Below the pieces are notes generated by a model. That model was not told the DNA's origin, made no database searches, and worked only from the letters and a program-made list of their open reading frames with translations. This document shows positions 1 through 7,090 of a stretch of 16,805 bases of DNA, in pieces (position 1 is the first letter of the stretch; each line of letters begins with the position of its first letter). Location of the stretch: contig JAODNF010000152.1 of NCBI GenBank assembly GCA_025464915.1, positions 1 to 16,805 on the forward strand. The letters are read 5' to 3'. The DNA comes from Frankiales bacterium. GTDB taxonomy: Bacteria > Actinomycetota > Actinomycetes > Mycobacteriales > SCTD01. The position numbers were made by a program, and so were the translations under genes.

Positions 1-849
1 CCCGTCTTCGCCTCCGTCGCCGACGTCAAGGAGCGCCTGTCCGCGGCCGGCTACCTCACCGACGACGCCATCGCCACGACCGTGTTCCTGGCCGACCGCC
101 TCGGCAAGCCGCTGCTGGTCGAGGGCCCCGCTGGGGTCGGCAAGACCGAGCTGGCCAAGTCCGTCGCGCTCGCGACGAACAGCGAGCTGATCCGGCTGCA
201 GTGCTACGAGGGCCTCGACGAGGCCCGCGCCCTCTACGAGTGGAACTACAAGAAGCAGCTGCTGCGCATCCAGGCCGCGAGCGACGACACCGCGTGGGAC
301 GAGATCCACGACGATGTGTTCGCCGAGGAGTTCCTCCTGTCCCGCCCGCTGCTGACCGCGATCCGCAACCCGAACCCGACCGTGCTGCTCATCGACGAGA
401 CCGACAAGGCCGACGTCGAGGTCGAGGGACTGCTGCTCGAAGTGCTGTCGGACTTCCAGGTCACCATCCCGGAGCTCGGCACCATCGAGGCCGCCCGCCG
501 GCCGCTGGTCTTCCTCACCTCGAACGCGACCCGCGAGCTGTCGGAGGCGCTGAAGCGGCGCTGCCTCTACCTGCACCTCGACTACCCGGCAGCCGACCGC
601 GAGAAGGCCATCGTCCTGTCCAGGGTCCCCGAGGTCGCCGAGAAGCTCGCGGACTCCCTGGTCCGCACGGTCCGCGCACTGCGGGCCCTGGAGCTCAAGA
701 AGTCGCCGAGCATCGCGGAGACCATCGACTGGGCGCGCACACTGGTGGCCCTCGGTCTGGACACCCTCGACGAGCAAGCCGTCCACGAGACCCTCGGCGT
801 CGTGCTCAAGCACGCCAGCGACCACACCCGCGCCATCGAGCAGCTGTAG
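1..849 (+). CDS. MoxR-type AAA+ ATPase (5' partial)
   Basis: The frame is open from the first base, so the true start lies outside the window; 282 residues are visible. Motifs seen: Walker A GPAGVGKTE (visible residues 42-50), Walker B with the DExx acid pair LLIDETDKAD (about 129-138), a sensor-1 polar stretch LTSNATREL (172-180) and the arginines of LKRRC (184-188). This layout is that of MoxR ATPases, which act as ATP-driven chaperones that load metal cofactors or remodel partner complexes together with a VWA-domain protein. The stop is 8 nt before the VWA gene, so the two form one transcription unit, as MoxR/CoxE-like pairs usually do. The client is not evident here: no oxidoreductase lies in the window. 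An internal GTG at 82 is not the start, because the upstream codons continue the protein in the same frame. Family certain, specific role unknown. Confidence 0.9.
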   Translation, partial: PVFASVADVKERLSAAGYLTDDAIATTVFLADRLGKPLLVEGPAGVGKTELAKSVALATNSELIRLQCYEGLDEARALYEWNYKKQLLRIQAASDDTAWDEIHDDVFAEEFLLSRPLLTAIRNPNPTVLLIDETDKADVEVEGLLLEVLSDFQVTIPELGTIEAARRPLVFLTSNATRELSEALKRRCLYLHLDYPAADREKAIVLSRVPEVAEKLADSLVRTVRALRALELKKSPSIAETIDWARTLVALGLDTLDEQAVHETLGVVLKHASDHTRAIEQL

Positions 850-857
850 CTGAACTG

Positions 858-2246
858 ATGAGCACCGGGCTGGTCGACAGGGAGATCGCGTTCCTCGACG
901 CGCTCCGCAAGGCCGGCCTGACCGTGTCGCTGGCCGAGGTCCTCGACTGCACCCGCGCTCTCGGTGCGATCGAGCTGATCGACCGCGAGGCGCTCCGGCA
1001 CGCGTACGCCGCGTGCGTGCTCAAGCGGCCCGCGCACCGCACCACCTTCGACACGCTCTTCGACCTCTGGTACCCGGCTGTCATCGGCGACCAGACCCTC
1101 TCCGACGACGACCCGCTCAAGGAGCTGCAGGAGGGCGACGGCCCGGCCGACCCCGAGGCCTACCGCGACATGCTCCGCCAGCTGCTGCTCGACGGCGACG
1201 AGGAGATGATGAAGCGCTTCGCCCGCCAGGTCGTGCAGGGCCTCGGGCGCGCGGACACCGCTCCTGGCCGGCAGTCCTGGTTCTCCTACCGCGTCCTGCG
1301 CCAGCTCTCGCCGGAGACGCTGACGGCCTCTCTCCTCGAGGCGATGCTGCAGGGCCAGGACCGCGGCGGCATGGCCGAGAAGGTCGCGCGCCAGACCATC
1401 ACCGAGCGCATCAAGAAGTTCCAGGAGCTCGTGGAGGCGGAGGTACGACGTCGGCTGGCCGAGGACCGCGGTGCCGAGCAGATCTCCAAGACCGCCGTGC
1501 AGCCGCTCGCCGAGCAGGTCGACTTCCTGCGCGCCTCGCGCAACGACATGGCCGAGCTGCGCCGGCAGGTCTTCCCGCTCGCGCGCCGGCTGGCCACCCG
1601 GCTCACTGCTCGCCGCCGACTGGGCAAGACCGGAAAGCTCGACTTCCGCCGCACCGTGCGCGCCTCGCTCGGCACCGGAGGCGTGCCGCTCGTGACGCAC
1701 CACAAGCCGCACAAGCCCCACAAGCCCGAGCTGGTCGTGCTCTGCGACGTCAGCGGTTCGGTCGCCGGTTTCGCCCACTTCACACTGATGCTGGCGTACG
1801 CGCTCCGCGAGCAGTTCACGAAGGTCCGCGCCTTTGCCTTCATCGACACGTGCGACGAGGTCACCGACTACTTCACGCCCGGGGGCGACGTCGCCGATGC
1901 CCTGGCGCGCATGAACTCGCAAGCCAAGCTGATCTGGTTCGACGGGCACAGCGACTACGGCCACTCGATCGAGAAGTTCGCCGAGGACTACCCCGACGCG
2001 ATCGGCCCGCGCACCTCGCTGCTCATCCTCGGCGACGCGCGCAACAACTACCGCGCCACCGGCTCGCAGACGCTGAAGAAGCTGGTCCAGCGCTCACGGC
2101 ACGCCTACTGGCTCAACCCGGAGCCGCAGGCCTACTGGGGGAGCGGCGACTCGGCCACCGGCGCCTACGAGGAGCTCATCGAGATGGTCGAGGTGCGCAA
2201 CGCCGTGCAGCTCGAGGAGTTCATCCAGCGCATCCTCCCCGCCTGA
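858..2246 (+). CDS. CoxE-like VWA-domain protein, partner of the MoxR ATPase
   Basis: A 462-residue cytoplasmic protein with no signal peptide or membrane segment. The C-terminal half is a von Willebrand A domain with a MIDAS metal site DVSGS (residues 297-301), the later VWA acidic loop LGDARNNY (391-398) and a conserved YWLNPE (417-422) typical of CoxE-type VWA proteins. The N-terminal half is helical and charged. In the CoxE family the VWA protein binds the MoxR ATPase and delivers it to a client for metal insertion or activation; that role is inferred from the family and the adjacent ATPase. The ATG at 858 starts the homologous sequence MSTGLVDREI; the frame is open farther upstream, but that stretch is only the shadow of the ATPase gene. 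A lysine/histidine run HHKPHKPHKPE lies just before the VWA domain (281-291), probably a linker. Confidence 0.9.
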   Translation: MSTGLVDREIAFLDALRKAGLTVSLAEVLDCTRALGAIELIDREALRHAYAACVLKRPAHRTTFDTLFDLWYPAVIGDQTLSDDDPLKELQEGDGPADPEAYRDMLRQLLLDGDEEMMKRFARQVVQGLGRADTAPGRQSWFSYRVLRQLSPETLTASLLEAMLQGQDRGGMAEKVARQTITERIKKFQELVEAEVRRRLAEDRGAEQISKTAVQPLAEQVDFLRASRNDMAELRRQVFPLARRLATRLTARRRLGKTGKLDFRRTVRASLGTGGVPLVTHHKPHKPHKPELVVLCDVSGSVAGFAHFTLMLAYALREQFTKVRAFAFIDTCDEVTDYFTPGGDVADALARMNSQAKLIWFDGHSDYGHSIEKFAEDYPDAIGPRTSLLILGDARNNYRATGSQTLKKLVQRSRHAYWLNPEPQAYWGSGDSATGAYEELIEMVEVRNAVQLEEFIQRILPA

Positions 2247-2249
2247 TCC

Positions 2250-2381
2250 GCGAACTTTGCGGGTGCTGGCGACAGCCTGCGCCCGAGCCGCCCGCAGAGA
2301 TCGCCTCTCGCCCCTCTCCGGGTGTGCCGAACTCTGCGGGTGGTCCACGCTCCGGCCGTCGCGCACACCCACAGAGTTCGC
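2250..2381. repeat. Tandem pair of palindromic hairpin repeats, 77-bp period
   Basis: A 16-nt arm GCGAACTTTGCGGGTG at 2250-2265 is repeated as CCGAACTCTGCGGGTG at 2327-2342. The opposite arms are CGCCCGCAGAGATCGC (2289-2304) and CACCCACAGAGTTCGC (2366-2381). Each pair can fold into a 16-bp imperfect stem with a 23-nt loop, and the second hairpin starts exactly 77 bp after the first. The loops do not resemble each other, so only the arms are conserved. The repeats lie between the VWA gene stop (2246) and the sigma factor start (2449). They may end the upstream transcript, or be copies of a dispersed REP-like palindrome; no long T run follows. Confidence 0.7.
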
Positions 2382-2448
2382 CAGCGCCGAAGACGGTCCG
2401 AACCGAATCGCCGCCCGCTGCGTCTATGTGGCAGAAGGGGGTACCCAG

Positions 2449-2988
2449 GTGACGACCTCGCAGGACGAGCTTGAGGTGTGGCTCAAGCAGGACTACGGCA
2501 CGGCCTACCGCACGGCGTGCCTGGTCCTGCGGGACCCGGTCGACGCGCAGGACGCGGTGCAGGAGGCCTTCCTGCGGGTGTGGCGCTTCCGGGACGCGAT
2601 CCCGGAGGGCGACGCGCGCAAGGCGTGGCTGTACCGGGTGGTCGTCAACGCCTGCGTGAGCAGGATCCGCAGCGAGAAGAGCCGCGCCGGCAAGGACGAC
2701 GGCGACCTCGGGCTCGAGACGCTGCCGGACGCCGCCCCGAGCCCGCACGAGTCCGCGGAGCGCTCCCAGCTCGCCGGCGACGTGCTGGCCGCGCTGGCCG
2801 AGCTCCCGGAGACCCTCCGCGTGCCGCTGGTCCTCCGCTTCTACGCGGGGCTGTCCGAGAAGGAGATCGCCGTCGCGATCGACCGCCGCCCCGGCACCGT
2901 CAAGAGCCGCCTGTACGACGCCCGTCAGCGGCTCGCGCTCGATCCCCGGCTCGCTGCCTGGGCCACACCTCAGGAGGCTGTGCAGTGA
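2449..2988 (+). CDS. ECF-type RNA polymerase sigma-70 factor
   Basis: A 179-residue protein with the two-domain layout of extracytoplasmic-function sigma factors. Region 2 spans about residues 12-77, including AQDAVQEAFLRVWR (33-46), which binds the core polymerase and the -10 element. Region 4 is about 107-162, with the helix-turn-helix LSEKEIAVAIDRRPGTVKSR (135-154). No extra C-terminal domain is present. GTG at 2449 is chosen because a GGGGG ribosome-binding tract ends 8 nt upstream and the sequence before it does not look like sigma factor. The stop overlaps the start of the downstream membrane protein gene (GTGA), so the two are translationally coupled, the usual arrangement for an ECF sigma and its controlling membrane protein. 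Its regulon is not visible. Confidence 0.92.
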   Translation: MTTSQDELEVWLKQDYGTAYRTACLVLRDPVDAQDAVQEAFLRVWRFRDAIPEGDARKAWLYRVVVNACVSRIRSEKSRAGKDDGDLGLETLPDAAPSPHESAERSQLAGDVLAALAELPETLRVPLVLRFYAGLSEKEIAVAIDRRPGTVKSRLYDARQRLALDPRLAAWATPQEAVQ

Positions 2989-4178
2989 ACCCGAACCTGA
3001 TGCTCGACGACGACGTCCTCACCCGGCTGCTCACCGAGGCCGCCGAGTCGTTCCCGGTCCCGGAGGTCGAGCTCCGGAACGAGCTTCCCGAGAAGTCCCA
3101 GCGAGTCAGCCGGGCCGTGAAGTGGACCGCCGTCGCGGCCGCCCTCGTCGGCGGCGTCCTCGTCGTGCAGTCCTTCGGGGGCAGCTCGCCGATCGCGAGG
3201 ACGAAGCAGACCGCTGCCGCCCTGCAGCGGACCAAGGCGACGCAGTCCGCACCGGAGGCGTCGTTCGCCCCCGCTGTCCCCACGACGAGCAGGAACCTGC
3301 TCCGCTCGGCCGACGGCCAGTCCACCAGCGCAAACACGGGAACGGCGTCGGGCGGTGTGACCTTCACGGGGTCCCCCCATGCCGCGGCGGGCCTGCCCGC
3401 CCTGGCACCGTCGTCCTACAGCGTGAAGGCGGCCGGGCCAGTCGCGGCGGCCCCGTCGTCCGCCGTCGCGGCGCCGGCGCCGTTCGACGACGGGGCGAAG
3501 ATCGTGAAGACCGGATCCATCGCCCTGATCGTCGGGGACGGCAAGGTCGGAAGCCTCGTGGTCAAGGTGCACTCGATCGCGGCAGCTGCCGGCGGCTACG
3601 TCGGCACCGAGAAGTCGCAGGAGTTCGGCGACGACCCGACGTCGAGCATCACGATCCGGGTGCCGGTCGACAGGTTCGAGGCGGTCGTGCAGCAGGTCCG
3701 CGACCAGGTGAAGAACGGCGTCGGCAAGGTCGACAGCGCGAGCAGCAGCGGCCAGGACGTGACCGCGTCCTACTCCGACGTGACGGCGCAGATCCAGTCG
3801 CTCACGGCGTCCCGCGAGCGGTTCCTCGTGATCCTCGGCCGGGCCAACACGATCGGCGAGACCCTGTCCGTGCAGCAGCGCGTCGACTCCGTCCAGCAGC
3901 AGATCGACTCGCTCAAGGGCCGGCTGAAGGTGCTGACCGACCAGACCAGCATGGCCACCCTGACAGTGACCGTCAGCGAGAAGGCCAAGGCCGAGACCAA
4001 GCCGCAGGTGCAGAGCGGCCTGTCGAAGTCGTGGGACAACGCCCAGCACGGGTTCTCGAGCGGTGTTGAGTCGCTGATCTCGCGCAGCGGCAAGGGGCTG
4101 CTCGTCCTCATCCTCGCGGCGGTCGGGCTGGTCATCCTGCGGACAGGCTGGCGCCTCGCGCGCCGTCGCCTCGTCTGA
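2985..4178 (+). CDS. DUF4349 membrane protein, possible anti-sigma partner
   Basis: A 397-residue protein starting with GTG inside the sigma factor stop. A cytoplasmic N-terminus of about 45 residues precedes a membrane helix (KWTAVAAALVGGVLVVQSF, 46-64). Then comes an Ala/Pro/Ser-rich low-complexity linker (about 70-170) and a DUF4349 domain (about 171-335) with VKTGSIALIV, AAAGGYV, ITIRVPVDRFEAVV and DVTASYSDVTAQIQSL. A probable coiled coil (290-320) leads to a second membrane helix (371-388) and an Arg-rich tail. The topology places the DUF4349 domain outside the membrane. Coupling to the sigma gene suggests it senses an envelope signal and holds the sigma factor through its short N-terminal segment. 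That segment lacks the HxxxCxxC zinc motif of classical ZAS anti-sigma factors, so this role is inferred from position only. Confidence 0.85.
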   Translation: MNPNLMLDDDVLTRLLTEAAESFPVPEVELRNELPEKSQRVSRAVKWTAVAAALVGGVLVVQSFGGSSPIARTKQTAAALQRTKATQSAPEASFAPAVPTTSRNLLRSADGQSTSANTGTASGGVTFTGSPHAAAGLPALAPSSYSVKAAGPVAAAPSSAVAAPAPFDDGAKIVKTGSIALIVGDGKVGSLVVKVHSIAAAAGGYVGTEKSQEFGDDPTSSITIRVPVDRFEAVVQQVRDQVKNGVGKVDSASSSGQDVTASYSDVTAQIQSLTASRERFLVILGRANTIGETLSVQQRVDSVQQQIDSLKGRLKVLTDQTSMATLTVTVSEKAKAETKPQVQSGLSKSWDNAQHGFSSGVESLISRSGKGLLVLILAAVGLVILRTGWRLARRRLV

Positions 4179-4190
4179 GCCGGGCGCCAC

Positions 4191-4206
4191 TAGCCTGCAG
4201 CATGTG
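4191..4206 (+). promoter_or_regulatory. Leaderless -10 element of nadD
   Basis: TAGCCT (4191-4196) fits the actinobacterial -10 consensus TANNNT and ends 7 nt before the GTG start of nadD at 4204. There is no Shine-Dalgarno sequence. The identical hexamer at the identical distance precedes rsfS, which supports both the promoter and the GTG start over the overlapping ATG at 4202, which is out of frame. No clear -35 box is seen. Confidence 0.55.
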
Positions 4207-4797
4207 GGCAGACGCATCGGGGTGATGGGCGGGACGTTCGATCCCGTCCACCACGGCCACCTGTCCGCAGCCAACGAGGTCGCGAGCCGGTACGAGCTCG
4301 ACGAGGTCGTGTTCGTCCCCACCGGTGCCCCCTGGCAGAAGGCGGACCGCGACGTCAGCCCGGCCGAGGACCGCTACCTGATGACGGTCGTCGCGACGGC
4401 GAGCAACCCGCGGTTCAGCGTCAGCCGCGTCGACATCGACCGGGCCGGTGCGACCTACACGATCGACACGCTGCGCGAGCTCAAGGCCTTGTACGACGAC
4501 GCCGAGCTGTTCTTCATCACCGGCTCCGACGCTCTCCAGCAGATCCTCGGTTGGCGCGACGCCAGCGAGCTGTTCGGCCTCGCGCACTTCGTCGGCGTGA
4601 GCCGGCCGGGCTACGAGCGGGTCGACCTCAAGGACTTCCCCGAAGGAGCGGTCACCCTGCTCGAGGTCCCTGCCCTCGCGATCTCCTCCAGCGACTGCCG
4701 GCGACGCGTCGCCGAGGGTCATCCCGTCTGGTACCTCGTGCCCGACGGCGTCGTTCAGTACATCGAGAAGCGACACCTCTACCGGAGCGCATCGTGA
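4204..4797 (+). CDS. nadD: Nicotinate-nucleotide adenylyltransferase NadD
   Basis: A 197-residue cytoplasmic enzyme that transfers AMP from ATP to nicotinate mononucleotide, giving deamido-NAD in NAD biosynthesis. Motifs seen: the nucleotidyltransferase signature GGTFDPVHHGHL near the N-terminus (residues 9-20, with the HxGH ATP-binding histidines), TYTIDTLREL, FFITGSDALQQILGW, and a C-terminal ISSSDCRRRV corresponding to the family ISSTxIR motif. The length is typical. It starts at a GTG with no ribosome-binding site but with a -10 element placed for leaderless transcription. Its stop overlaps the GTG of the LytR_C-domain gene (GTGA). In mycobacteria nadD is followed closely by rsfS and gpgP; here the same order is kept with one membrane protein gene inserted. 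Confidence 0.95.
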   Translation: MGRRIGVMGGTFDPVHHGHLSAANEVASRYELDEVVFVPTGAPWQKADRDVSPAEDRYLMTVVATASNPRFSVSRVDIDRAGATYTIDTLRELKALYDDAELFFITGSDALQQILGWRDASELFGLAHFVGVSRPGYERVDLKDFPEGAVTLLEVPALAISSSDCRRRVAEGHPVWYLVPDGVVQYIEKRHLYRSAS

Positions 4798-5987
4798 CGG
4801 AGTCCACCGGCAGCCGCGTCGGACGGCGGGCCGAGCAGCGGGCGCTGCGCCGCCGGCAGCGTCGGCGCATCGTCGTCGCCGGTGCCACAGCGTTCGCGCT
4901 GCTCCTGGCGGCCGTCGTCTACCTCGTCGTGCAGAACGGCGGCAAGGCCGGCGGCGGCAAGCACGCGGCCACCCGCACGCAGCGGACCCTGCTCTTCCAG
5001 ATCAAGTCCGTCGAGGGGTCAGCGGTCTCCTCCGCGCTGCTCGCCGACGACCCGAAGTCGAAGACCGGTGCGGTCGTCCTCATCCAGCCCCAGGTCCTCG
5101 CGACCGTCCCCGGGGTCGGCAGCGGCGACTTCGGCAGCGCGCTGAAGCTCGGCGGCGTCACCGGTTCGCGCAACGCGCTCTCGGACCTCATGGGCGTCAC
5201 GATCGACGGCAGCTGGGTCGTGGACGGCGCGACGTTCGCCCGGCTCGTCGACGCGCTCGGCGGTGTGAGCGTCACCGTCGACGTACCCGTCACGAAGAAC
5301 CGCGCCGTGTTCCTCCAGCCTGGACAGCAGCGGCTCACGGGTTCCAACGCGCTGCTGTTCGCGACCTACCTGGCGGCGGGGGAGCAGGAGCAGGTCCGGC
5401 TCACCCGGCTCCAGGCCGTCCTGGACGCGATCCTCAACCAGCTGCCGAAGGACACGGCTTCGCTCGTCGGCTCCCTCGGCCCCGGCTCGACGACGTCGGT
5501 GAAGGCCGCGGTCATCGGGTCGATCCTTCGCGGGCTCGAGGCCGACGACTCCAAGGAGAACCTGCAGTACCAGTCGCTGCCGGTCACCAAGGTGGACATC
5601 GACGAGCAGCAGCGTTTCCGCCTCGATCCCGCAGCGAACAAGGCGCTCGTCGACAACCTGCTGGCCCAGTCGATCCCACCGGGTGTCCGCAAGACCGGCA
5701 ACCGCGTTCTCGTCCTCAACGGAGTCGGGACACCAGGGCTCGGCGACAAGGTCCGGGCGAGGATCGTCCCCGCCGGCTTCGTCTTCGTCGGCAGCCGGAA
5801 CGCACCCCGGTTCGGCTACACCAGCACCCTCGTGCTCATCCCCAACGCGACGGACGCCGCGCTCAAGGTCGGCCACGACGTCGCGAAGGCCATGGGGCTG
5901 CCGAAGGCGCCGGTCCAGACCACCGACGCGATCGGCACCATCGCCGACGTCGTCGTCATCGTCGGTTCGGACTTCAAGCCCACGTAG
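4794..5987 (+). CDS. Membrane-anchored LCP-like protein with LytR_C domain
   Basis: A 397-residue protein coupled to nadD by a GTGA overlap. A strongly basic cytoplasmic start (RRAEQRALRRRQRRR) leads into one membrane helix (about 25-47), so the rest is outside the cell. Residues about 65-215 resemble a reduced LytR-CpsA-Psr fold: LSDLMGVTIDGSWVVDGATF, LVDALGGVSVTVDVPV, LTGSNALLFATYL and QVRLTRLQAVLDAIL. Residues about 302-393 form a LytR_C domain (VLVLNGVGTPGLGDKVRARI, TLVLIPNATDAALKVGHDVA). LCP enzymes attach glycopolymers to peptidoglycan. The usual RxDT motif that binds pyrophosphate and Mg is absent at the front of this domain, so it may bind ligand without catalysis. A cell-wall role is inferred. 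Confidence 0.82.
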   Translation: MTESTGSRVGRRAEQRALRRRQRRRIVVAGATAFALLLAAVVYLVVQNGGKAGGGKHAATRTQRTLLFQIKSVEGSAVSSALLADDPKSKTGAVVLIQPQVLATVPGVGSGDFGSALKLGGVTGSRNALSDLMGVTIDGSWVVDGATFARLVDALGGVSVTVDVPVTKNRAVFLQPGQQRLTGSNALLFATYLAAGEQEQVRLTRLQAVLDAILNQLPKDTASLVGSLGPGSTTSVKAAVIGSILRGLEADDSKENLQYQSLPVTKVDIDEQQRFRLDPAANKALVDNLLAQSIPPGVRKTGNRVLVLNGVGTPGLGDKVRARIVPAGFVFVGSRNAPRFGYTSTLVLIPNATDAALKVGHDVAKAMGLPKAPVQTTDAIGTIADVVVIVGSDFKPT

Positions 5988-6012
5988 CCAGGGGGCCTGC
6001 GTCCTGGGCAAG

Positions 6013-6028
6013 TAGCCTGGAGCCCATG
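6013..6028 (+). promoter_or_regulatory. Leaderless -10 element of rsfS
   Basis: TAGCCT (6013-6018) is followed by 7 nt and then the ATG at 6026, exactly as before nadD. A GGAG at 6019-6022 sits only 3 nt from the ATG, too close for normal Shine-Dalgarno pairing, so leaderless initiation is the better reading. Confidence 0.5.
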
Positions 6029-6397
6029 CCCGCCTCTCCCCGCGCCGTCGAGCTCGCGACCGCGGCTGCCCAGGCTGCCGCCGACAAGCTCGGCCAGGAG
6101 ATCTTGCTTCTCGACGTGTCCGAGCAGCTCGTCATCACCGACGTCTTCGTCCTCGCCTCCGCCCCGAACGACCGCCAGGTGATGGCCATCGTCGACGAGA
6201 TCGAGGACCGGCTCCGCGAGCTGGGCGCCAAGCCGGTGCGTCGCGAGGGCGAGAAGGAGGGTCGTTGGGTGCTGCTCGACTTCGCCGAGATCATCGTGCA
6301 CGTGCAGCACCAGGAGGAGCGCGTCTACTACGCGCTCGAGCGGCTCTGGAAGGACTGCCCGGTCATCCCGTTCGTGGACGCCTCGCTGCCGTCGTGA
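6026..6397 (+). CDS. rsfS: Ribosomal silencing factor RsfS
   Basis: A 123-residue protein of the RsfS/Iojap/YbeB family, which binds ribosomal protein L14 (uL14) and blocks joining of the 30S and 50S subunits when nutrients run short. Recognisable segments: LLLDVSEQLVITDVFVLASA, the helix NDRQVMAIVDEIEDRLRE, and the C-terminal WVLLDFAEIIVHVQHQEERVYYALERLW, all typical of the family. The length matches actinobacterial homologues, and the position two genes after nadD matches the usual gene order. Its stop overlaps the GTG of the next gene (GTGA), so the two are translationally coupled. Confidence 0.95.
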   Translation: MPASPRAVELATAAAQAAADKLGQEILLLDVSEQLVITDVFVLASAPNDRQVMAIVDEIEDRLRELGAKPVRREGEKEGRWVLLDFAEIIVHVQHQEERVYYALERLWKDCPVIPFVDASLPS

Positions 6398-7017
6398 CGG
6401 CGCGGATCGTCCTGCTGCGCCACGGGCAGACGGCCTCCAACGCGGAGGGCCGCATCCAAGGCCAGCTCGACACCCCGCTCAACGAGGTGGGGCTAGCCCA
6501 GGCCGAGGCCCTCGGCACCGTCTTCGCGGCGGACCCGCCGGCCGTTGTGGTCACGTCGGACCTGCGACGAGCGCGTACGACGGCGCAGGCCGTCTGCGAA
6601 CACGTGGGCCTGCCGCTGCTGGTCGACGCCCGCCTCCGGGAGACCTTCTTCGGCGAGTGGCAGGGCCGCACGGGCGACGAGGTACGGGCCGGGTGGCCCG
6701 AGGAGTACGAGGACTGGGTTCACCACGTCGGCGCCCCGGTCGGCGGTGAGACCCCTGCAGAGGTGGGGGAGCGAGCGGTCCAGGTCGCGCGCGAGCACCT
6801 CGTCACCGGCGGCACGCTGCTGCTCGTCACTCACGGCGGCACGGCGCGGGCCCTCGTCGGCATGCTCACCGAGCTCCCTGTCGACCAGTGGCGCCGCCTC
6901 GCGCCCTTGGGCAACACCTGCTGGTCTTCCCTCGTGGAGTCGGCGATGGGCTGGCGCCTCGAGCGCCACAACGCCGGCCTCGGGCCGCTGACCGGGAGTC
7001 CCACCGGAGCCCTCTGA
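6394..7017 (+). CDS. gpgP: Histidine phosphatase (phosphoglycerate mutase-like), probable GpgP
   Basis: A 207-residue cytoplasmic enzyme of the histidine phosphatase superfamily. The catalytic RHG is LLRHGQTASN, with phospho-accepting His10 and Arg9. Other active-site residues are the arginines of DLRRA (56-60), Glu83 in LRETFFGEWQG and the second histidine in VTHGG (His147). The start GTG overlaps the rsfS stop. In Mycobacterium tuberculosis the gene in this position after nadD and rsfS is the glucosyl-3-phosphoglycerate phosphatase GpgP, and stretches such as IQGQLDTPLNE and LRETFFGEWQG match that group. The substrate is therefore suggested by synteny and resemblance. A general phosphoglycerate mutase-like phosphatase or an alpha-ribazole phosphatase cannot be excluded. 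Confidence 0.8.
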   Translation: MTARIVLLRHGQTASNAEGRIQGQLDTPLNEVGLAQAEALGTVFAADPPAVVVTSDLRRARTTAQAVCEHVGLPLLVDARLRETFFGEWQGRTGDEVRAGWPEEYEDWVHHVGAPVGGETPAEVGERAVQVAREHLVTGGTLLLVTHGGTARALVGMLTELPVDQWRRLAPLGNTCWSSLVESAMGWRLERHNAGLGPLTGSPTGAL

Positions 7018-7024
7018 CGGGCCA

Positions 7025-7053
7025 TTGCAGGGCGCCCCCACCCCTGCTACGTT
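7025..7053 (+). promoter_or_regulatory. Sigma-70 type promoter of the alpha/beta hydrolase gene
   Basis: A -35-like TTGCAG (7025-7030) is separated by 17 bp from a -10-like TACGTT (7048-7053). Transcription would begin near 7060, leaving a 30-nt leader that contains the GGGGG ribosome-binding tract at 7077-7081 before the ATG at 7091. Confidence 0.5.
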
Positions 7054-7090
7054 CCAGTCATTGTTGACTGTATGTAGGGGGCACCGCCGC

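Noticed and set aside
582..1964. Long minus-strand open frame of 460 codons
   Set aside because: It lies antisense to the MoxR and VWA genes, which have clear motifs. Long antisense frames are expected in very GC-rich codons, and its composition is low-complexity.
2970..4322. Minus-strand open frame of 450 codons
   Set aside because: Antisense shadow of the DUF4349 gene, with repetitive Arg/Gly-rich translation and no motif.
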